From Rhexocercosporidium sp. MPI-PUGE-AT-0058 (taxonomy: Eukaryota; Ascomycota; Leotiomycetes; Helotiales), in the NCBI GenBank assembly GCA_020746875.1, contig JAGTJL010000002.1, positions 1,426,001-1,490,000 on the forward strand: DNA of 64,000 nucleotides, in the 5' to 3' direction. Below are positions 58,317 through 64,000 of the stretch, piece by piece (position 1 is the stretch's first letter; each line of letters opens with the position of its first letter). The position numbers and the translations under genes are program-made. The notes under the pieces were generated by a model, which worked only from the letters and a program-made list of their open reading frames with translations, was not told the origin of the DNA and did no database searches.

Positions 58317-60884
58317 CTACCAACCCGACCCAGCGCCCTTCCCTCCAAACGAAGTATCCTCTATCTTCTTCTGCCCGCCTCCGCTTCTCGAAGACTTCTG
58401 CTGCGCAGCCTCGTGCTTCCTCAACTCCTCCGGAACACGTGATATCGAGCTCTTCGAGAGCATCTGCTTCAAATCGTACATGACATCCGCATCTTCGTTT
58501 CCAAGGAACGTAATAGCCACTCCGCTCTGCCCGGCTCTTCCTGTGCGGCCCACACGATGGGTGTAGCTCTCGATGTTGCTGGACATGTTGAAGTTGACGA
58601 CCAGACTGACATCCGGGACATCGATACCTCTACCCGCAAGATCGGTCGCGACCAGCACATTTGTCGCACCAGAACGAATAGACGCCAAAGCCGCCTCACG
58701 CTGCTCTTGAGTCTTACTACCATGTAGTGTGACAGATGAGAAACCCATGTGCTTGATGTCGCGGGCCACTGCATCGCAGTTTCGCTTGATGTTGACGAAC
58801 ACGATGATAGGGGGCTGGAATTCTCCGGAAGCGAGAATCTCGTTGAGACGCTTCTTTCTCTTGTCTTCGCCAGATACGAACTCGACGCGTTGTTCGACGG
58901 TCTCGACGGCTTCTCCGATATTACCGATTGTGACGATGGCAGGTCTACGTAGGTACTTCTTGGCGATCTTCTCCACAGCAGACGGCATAGTGGCTGTGTA
59001 CATCATAGTCTGCCTGTATCTGTCTTTGCCTCCGAGATGTCTGCTCATAGCCTGAGCGTCCTCAGCATCATCGGTGTCTGGTTTCTCGTTGGTGACGGGG
59101 AGCGCATCGAGGATCTTGTTCACGGACTCTTCGAAACCGAGATCAATCATACGATCTGCTTCATCCATGATGATGTAGCAGCACTGGCCGAGCACCAAAA
59201 CTCGTCTTTCAATACAATCCACCAATCGACCGGGAGTGGCAATGACAATCTCCGCACCGTTGCGTAGGTTGTACGATTGTTCCTCAAGCGAATGTCCTCC
59301 AACAATACTAACACAAGTAAAGCCAAGCGGGGTTGCGAATTTCTTTGCTTCGGTCTCGATTTGTTGAGCCAACTCACGGGTCGGTGCGAGAATGATAGCG
59401 TAGGGTCCATCGTTCTTTGTCATTTCGTTGAGGGGTGGAAGTTCTGAGATGTATACCAGCAGCGGCAGTAAGAATGCAGCAGTCTTTCCGGAACCAGTGA
59501 CTGCAACACCAATCAAATCTCTGGCTTGCAAAGCAATAGGTATAGCAGCTCGTTGGACTGCCGAGGGTTGATCGTATCCAACTTGTGCAACAACATCCAG
59601 AAGGCGTTTCGGGAGGTTCGACTCTTCCCAGCTTCGCATCGGATTGGGGATACCGCCACCCTTCGTACTGATGTTGAAATCTTCCTTGAAAATGCGCCAG
59701 TCTCTCTCACGCATGTGCTCGAGTTTCTTCTCGCTCCAATGTTTGTCCAGAGAGTTTCGTCCGCCAGCATCCTCTTTCCTCCGTCGTTCCATCTCCAATA
59801 TCTCCCTCGCGCGAGCGCTTCCCGCCTCACCATCTCGTTCCTCCAAAGCTTTGGCATATTTGATTACACCGTTTTCGCTGATGTCTTCCGCAAATCCTCC
59901 TAGACGTCCACGACCGAAGAAGTTCGTTTCTGAGCGCTGTGAGTATATGGGATTATAGTCTGGACTTGTATCCTCCTCGGCATTCCATTCAAAGTTAAAT
60001 TTCTTCTCAGTGGTTCGCCGCCTCTTCTTCTTGGCAGAAAATGTTGACTGGTTGGTTTCTGCGCCCATGTATCGTGTCCGGGTAAGGGCTGCTTGTGTAT
60101 CTTCGCCGTTCGCGGGTCTCTTCTCACCAGCCAGATGCACCTTTCCAAGAGCGGGCGCAGCTTTCGTAGGCGCAGAGTTATTGCTTCCTCTATCACCACC
60201 CGATCGACTGTCGTTAGGCTTGCCCGAATGATTGTTTCTTCCAGCAGCTGGACCAGAGGGAGGATCGCCATTTCGCATAGCCCGAGGACCTGTGGGCACA
60301 GATGATGAATCTCGACCATTCATATGCCTATCCGATGACTCTCTGTTATTCTGAGGGGCGTATCCATTTCCCGCGAACATTCCGCCACTTGCTTCAGCTT
60401 CCTTCTTCCGCTTCTGCTCTTCGACTTCCTTGGCCCGCTTCTCTAGAGCAAGCTTCTCGCGCGCAGCTTTGGACAAGAACTTCGGCTGCAAAATTAAATA
60501 ATTAGTAAGTGATTCGCAACGAACTAGACATGCTTTGTGAACATCGCTACTAGAAAATCCTTTGCGTGGTTGGTAACATACCTTTGCTGCCGCCTCATCG
60601 GCTTCCTTTTTCTTTTTGAGGATATCTTCGATGCTGAGCGGTCCACGATCCCGAGCAGCTCCCCATCCTGCCTTTTTCTTCTTTGGCGGTTCTTCTGGAG
60701 GCGGAGGCAAAGCCTCTGATGGTGGTGGAGGAGGTAGATCGATCGGAGGTGGTGGTGCGCTCGAAGATGGAGGAGGGGGAGGGGCCATCGAGTCTGGAGG
60801 GGGTGGTGGAGGAGATGGTAGCCTTCCGTTCATGTTGATGGGAGGTGGCGGTATCGCAGAGTCGCCATTGCTGTAGCCCGACAT
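58317..60884 (-). CDS. prp28: Prp28, DEAD-box RNA helicase of the U5 snRNP
   Basis: Spliceosomal helicase that helps exchange U1 for U6 at the 5' splice site. Minus-strand exons 60884-60582 and 60485-58317 give 823 residues. The N-terminus is a run of Pro-rich blocks (SPPPPPPDSMAPPPPPSS), then KKKKAGWGAARDRGPLSIEDILKKKKEA, which is typical of Prp28. Helicase motifs in order: VTGSGKTAAF (about 59484-59510 in window positions), PTRELAQQ, ATPGRL, DEADRM (about 59150-59167), TATMPS, VFVNIKR-type motif IV, ATDLAGRGID and HRVGRTGRAGQ. The only intron (60581-60486, 96 nt) has good signals (GTATGT, TACTAAT, GCAG), is a multiple of three and contains no stop, so retention would add 32 residues after the KKKKEADEAAAK stretch. 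The gene is divergent from mL59 across 238 bp. Confidence 0.97.
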   Translation of the reverse strand: MSGYSNGDSAIPPPPINMNGRLPSPPPPPPDSMAPPPPPSSSAPPPPIDLPPPPPSEALPPPPEEPPKKKKAGWGAARDRGPLSIEDILKKKKEADEAAAKVCYQPRKGFSSSDVHKACLVRCESLTNYLILQPKFLSKAAREKLALEKRAKEVEEQKRKKEAEASGGMFAGNGYAPQNNRESSDRHMNGRDSSSVPTGPRAMRNGDPPSGPAAGRNNHSGKPNDSRSGGDRGSNNSAPTKAAPALGKVHLAGEKRPANGEDTQAALTRTRYMGAETNQSTFSAKKKRRRTTEKKFNFEWNAEEDTSPDYNPIYSQRSETNFFGRGRLGGFAEDISENGVIKYAKALEERDGEAGSARAREILEMERRRKEDAGGRNSLDKHWSEKKLEHMRERDWRIFKEDFNISTKGGGIPNPMRSWEESNLPKRLLDVVAQVGYDQPSAVQRAAIPIALQARDLIGVAVTGSGKTAAFLLPLLVYISELPPLNEMTKNDGPYAIILAPTRELAQQIETEAKKFATPLGFTCVSIVGGHSLEEQSYNLRNGAEIVIATPGRLVDCIERRVLVLGQCCYIIMDEADRMIDLGFEESVNKILDALPVTNEKPDTDDAEDAQAMSRHLGGKDRYRQTMMYTATMPSAVEKIAKKYLRRPAIVTIGNIGEAVETVEQRVEFVSGEDKRKKRLNEILASGEFQPPIIVFVNIKRNCDAVARDIKHMGFSSVTLHGSKTQEQREAALASIRSGATNVLVATDLAGRGIDVPDVSLVVNFNMSSNIESYTHRVGRTGRAGQSGVAITFLGNEDADVMYDLKQMLSKSSISRVPEELRKHEAAQQKSSRSGGGQKKIEDTSFGGKGAGSGW

Positions 60885-61122
60885 ACTTCACAGACAATCG
60901 TGTTAAATTGCCTATGAACACCTGTAGAAAGACTGACAAGGGTAGTGGGAGGAGTGTTTACGAGCAAGTTTGTTGTTGTAGGGTTGATAAATTTCGTGGT
61001 TGAGGAACAAGGCTGAAGTCAAGGCTCGAAATTAGTCATCAAGATTTTATCTTTGAACCACGACGAACAAACTACCACACAGCTCAAGCTCCATCAAAGA
61101 CCGCCACCAAGCTATATTCACC
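60885..61122. promoter_or_regulatory. Bidirectional promoter, prp28 and mL59
   Basis: A 238-bp gap between two divergent start codons must hold both core promoters and leaders. No strong motif was recognised. Confidence 0.6.
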
Positions 61123-61815
61123 ATGGCGACGAGCTCGACACAGTACATCAAGCTCGCGCAGCAATTGCCCCCTCGACTTACACGATTTTTCGCCCGCTAC
61201 CCACCGCAAGCCATCGTCTCATCCGCGCTCTCCCAAGCCTCATCACCAAGCACAACAGCAACGGACTCTACCGCTTCATCTGCGGATCAGATATCTACGG
61301 GCCAAGATGGATTGACCGTTCCCTCACCATTCAGGAGCCAGAAGCATCCAGTCACAGGCAAATGGCACGATCCAGTATTCTCATTAAGGAGGCAGGCGGA
61401 TCTTCTCAAGCTCGCGCGACAACATGGGGTTGAGGAGTTGATGCCATTCTCGATCAAGAGTACGGCAGAGAGGGTACGGAAGAGAGAGGAGAATGGGCTG
61501 AGGGTGAAGGGAACTGGTATTGGACAACGCGTGAAAGGAAAGGAGTCCGAGAGAACATTGAAGGGACGGTACGTTTTGGATGCATATATCTGCTTTGAGG
61601 ATGCGGAGATGCTATTACTACTCTGGTGGACAAGAGCGTATACTGATGTTAGATTGCTACAGATTGGAGAAGCGCAGACAGGCTATGTTGGAGATGCCGC
61701 AAATGATCCAGACATGGAAGGAGGTAAGTTTGCTTTAAAGTTGGATGTCTTGTGTAGTTGCTAATAGCCAACGTAGAGAGGTCATGGTCGCGCATGGAAG
61801 AAGTGGCCGAAATAA
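61123..61815 (+). CDS. mrpl25: Mitochondrial large-subunit ribosomal protein mL59 (MRPL25 type)
   Basis: Structural protein of the fungal mitochondrial 54S ribosomal subunit. Exons 61123-61568, 61663-61723 and 61777-61815 give 181 residues; introns are 94 and 53 nt. The N-terminus QYIKLAQQLPPRLTRFFARYPP is a family hallmark, followed by a Ser/Thr-rich stretch, then NPF-type text (PSPFRSQKHPVTGKWHDPVFSLRRQADL) and a highly basic C-terminal half. The last exon encodes only 12 residues, ending WKKWPK before the stop; this Trp/Lys-rich end is typical of the family and confirms the splice choice. The longer open frame through the second intron (to 62081) is not used. The gene is head-to-head with prp28, sharing a short promoter. 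Confidence 0.92.
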
Positions 61816-63718
61816 ACGCATCACCTCTGAGGAACGGCCAAGGTATCGCGTCTGGAGCACGAAGGCTTTCTGTACAAAAACCACACTCGATGTGCAGTGC
61901 ATGGGAAACGGCGTTACAGAACTGTACTATATCATGTACATCACTTCAAAAAGAGCTTCTATCCAGCCAAGTTTCACTGTGCGATTCTTGCTTGTACCAA
62001 AGGTTTGTGAGAATGCCTTGGTTTTATCATCTGCTACTCTACATGAAAGTTACATTGGAGCATGTCCCCAGGTTACACTAGATCCCCCCTTTGGATTTAC
62101 ATTGCGAAAGGAATCAACATGATCTTGTGGCGCTTACCCATCCCCTTATTCTGCATCTCAATGGACCAAAAGTATGTATAGCAAGATTTGGATGTTTCCT
62201 GATGCATGTCCGTTTGGCTTACTCGAGGAGCGGTGGTGCTACAGTCGAGATAGTAGCCCCCTGAGCATACTTACCATATTGCTGCAAGGTACTTTCATAG
62301 GCCTGTGGATAGTGGTATGTTGCAAAGGTGGAAATGCTGTTAAAGGAGAACGGCATCTCACTGGGAAAACACTGGAAAAACACGGTTGGTCTCTCCCTCG
62401 TGTTGAGAAATTGGCTTCACGTGGAAATCTCAAGACCCGGGTATATCCAAACGGCATCGTCATGTGGTTCGGAGGTCCGTCAGTTAGGTGACGGTGGCGA
62501 ATGGAGATTGGTTAGAAGCCACAGAAGATCTCGCTGTCGGAAAGAAGACTACTTATAGAGCATGGAATAGGAGCTCCGTCTGGCATGTGAGACTCACGTG
62601 AGAATCTGTTGACACTCTTAAACAGAGTCGAGTCATGAAGCACTATCAGATTCTCAGCAAGTGAGAAGTTTGACGAAACGACCATATATGGCAATTCAAT
62701 TCTCGTCAGCCTCTAGAGCCGTCAACAAAGGCGATTCCGATATTAGAGTAAACAGCCTCGGCAGTCGAAGATGACGCTTGTCCTAATTTCCTCATGTGAT
62801 AAAGCAAAAGTGTCGTCGAAATATGAACGACCTGGCACCCCACACCTCTAATCCCGTCCTCAGGCTCAAATGGACCCTTCCCCAACGAAAGTCCCAACAG
62901 AAACTAAGCGAGACCCTGGGTATCCCTGTCTATACTTTTACCCGAGCTGTGATTCGTCGAGCTGGACGTCACGTCTTGAAGCAAAAACATCAACTTCGTA
63001 GATTTCTTGCAGTTTGATAGGGTAATTCTTCTGGTCCCCTATTTGTTCCTGACGGATCAGCCGAGTTAGGATCGTGGTCTGCTTGACTACTTGACACCGC
63101 CCTGGATCCCGTCCCGCGGCTGCATTTGCATGTGAAATATTAATCGGGACGGAAAAGAGGAGCGATACTCCTTTGACTGCCCCCATGTGCCACGATGTAG
63201 TGTGAATGAGGACCGTGATGACGAGCACACCACCAGCTGTTGGGAGATTTGGAACCGCCATCGGCCCAGGAAACAGGTTATGTAGGCTCTAATGATCCGA
63301 GGAATGCAGAGAAGTCACTCTCTCGCAAACAAAGGACCCTCCCCTCTGGTGTCTGGAAGTCTTGAAGACTTTGGGCGGTGAGAAAGATTGTGGAGAAACC
63401 AAGGTTGGGTTTAGCAAGTTCCCCCCACTTGTTTGTTGGAATTAACCTGTAAAGACGTTGGTTTCGAGATGGCTAGGATTCTCCACGAATCGATGTTGGA
63501 CAGAGAGGCGGTTCCACGATAATCGACCTAGTGAGGTCGAGCTTTCCGCTGTCAATCCTCTCATCCTCTCTTAAAGCTCGAAAACTAGGGGTGGCAAAAA
63601 TAGGGAAAATACGGGATTGTGAGATGTACAGGAGGTGCTGCTGTGGAGATCGTTCATAGCTATGTGGGAAGATGCAAGTAGCTACCTCTTTTTGTATTCT
63701 TGTGCAGATGGTGTGAGC
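61816..63718. other. Intergenic, no supported gene
   Basis: Only short overlapping open frames (61758-62081, 62174-62491, 62328-62558, 62938-63261 -), none with recognisable protein features. The first of these is the read-through shadow of mL59. No repeats or RNA genes are seen. Confidence 0.45.
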
Positions 63719-64000
63719 ATGTGTAACAGGAACAAGCAAGTAACTGGTGAGGTCTCTGAGCAACAGGAACAAAAGAAAAAGTCGATTGGCAGAAGCATTG
63801 CAGCGGTGGGACAGGCGGCCAAGGAGGCTACGGTAGTGAACACAAATAACGAAAATGATATGCGTCGACGAGCTGCCCGACTTTCAAAGCCACATGCAAC
63901 TATCTCCATTTGCCCGTGTTCACAACAACCGCGTCCATTCGGGATCTGGTTGATCGAACAGCTGAGCATGAATGTGCCAGATGGCAACGGGCTGGTCTTT
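63719..64000 (+). CDS. Possible 5' part of an unknown gene, cut by the window edge
   Basis: An open frame starts at ATG 63719 and runs 94 codons to the end of the window without a stop. It encodes a polar, Lys/Gln/Asn-rich stretch (SEQQEQKKKSIGRSIAAVGQ) followed by RRRAARLSKPHATISICP and a more hydrophobic part (FGIWLIEQLSMNVPDG). I recognise no domain. The length alone is not strong proof, and there is an opposing minus-strand frame (63987-63682). It could be a first exon or chance. Confidence 0.3.
   Translation, partial: MCNRNKQVTGEVSEQQEQKKKSIGRSIAAVGQAAKEATVVNTNNENDMRRRAARLSKPHATISICPCSQQPRPFGIWLIEQLSMNVPDGNGLVF

Noticed and set aside
61758..62122. Frames extending mL59 beyond 61815
   Set aside because: The family ends in WKKWPK; spliced exon 3 gives exactly that followed by a stop.

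Overview
This window is nuclear DNA of a filamentous ascomycete (Pezizomycotina). A Leotiomycete-like genome is a reasonable guess from the protein sequences, but I cannot prove the class. The evidence is spliced genes with short GT-AG introns (46-120 nt mostly) and CTAAC/CTGAC-type branch sites, fungal-only families (SUN glucan-remodelling protein, fungal MBOAT_2 protein, Msn2/Seb1 zinc finger, mL59), and long pyrimidine-rich 5' leaders. I rebuilt exon structures by hand from reading frames, splice signals and family alignment from memory. I recognised no tRNA, rRNA, CRISPR or intact transposon.

Layout. 0.3-6.3 kb: a divergent pair, the complex I subunit NDUFB8 (-) and the SWR1 chromatin remodeller (+). 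7.6-8.8 kb: a wax-synthase-domain (MBOAT_2) membrane protein. 9.5-14.2 kb: TRAPPII subunit Trs130/TRAPPC10. 15.1-17.5 kb: a ten-exon amino-acid permease with four GATAAG sites upstream. 18.5-19.7 kb: a zinc-independent MDR reductase. 19.7-23.7 kb: a long intergenic stretch ending in the leader of a SUN-family cell-wall gene (23.7-25.0 kb). 26.5-27.5 kb: a DUF202 membrane protein. 27.9-31.2 kb: an IGHMBP2/Hcs1-type helicase with one oversized intron. 33.1-35.2 kb: a conserved-looking protein of unknown function.

35-49 kb is gene-poor. It has AT-rich and microsatellite tracts, a broken multi-spanning membrane-protein gene (36.8-38.0 kb), a nine-exon PAQR/hemolysin-III gene carrying an apparent one-base frameshift (40.5-42.1 kb), and about 7 kb without a convincing gene before the Msn2/Seb1-type stress regulator (49.2-51.2 kb). 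Then come the Dph6 diphthamide ligase (52.3-54.9 kb), an unknown coiled-coil protein (55.7-56.8 kb, -), the spliceosomal helicase Prp28 (58.3-60.9 kb, -) paired divergently with mitochondrial ribosomal protein mL59 (61.1-61.8 kb, +), and an open frame running off the right edge.

Most genes are core housekeeping functions: chromatin, trafficking, translation modification, splicing, mitochondria and cell wall. I see no secondary-metabolite cluster and no clearly new multi-gene system. The most interesting points are the two decaying membrane-protein genes in the 36-42 kb island, stop-free introns whose lengths are multiples of three in NDUFB8 and Prp28, a 13-nt microexon, the nitrogen-type promoter of the permease, and possible autoregulation of the Seb1-type gene through STRE sites.
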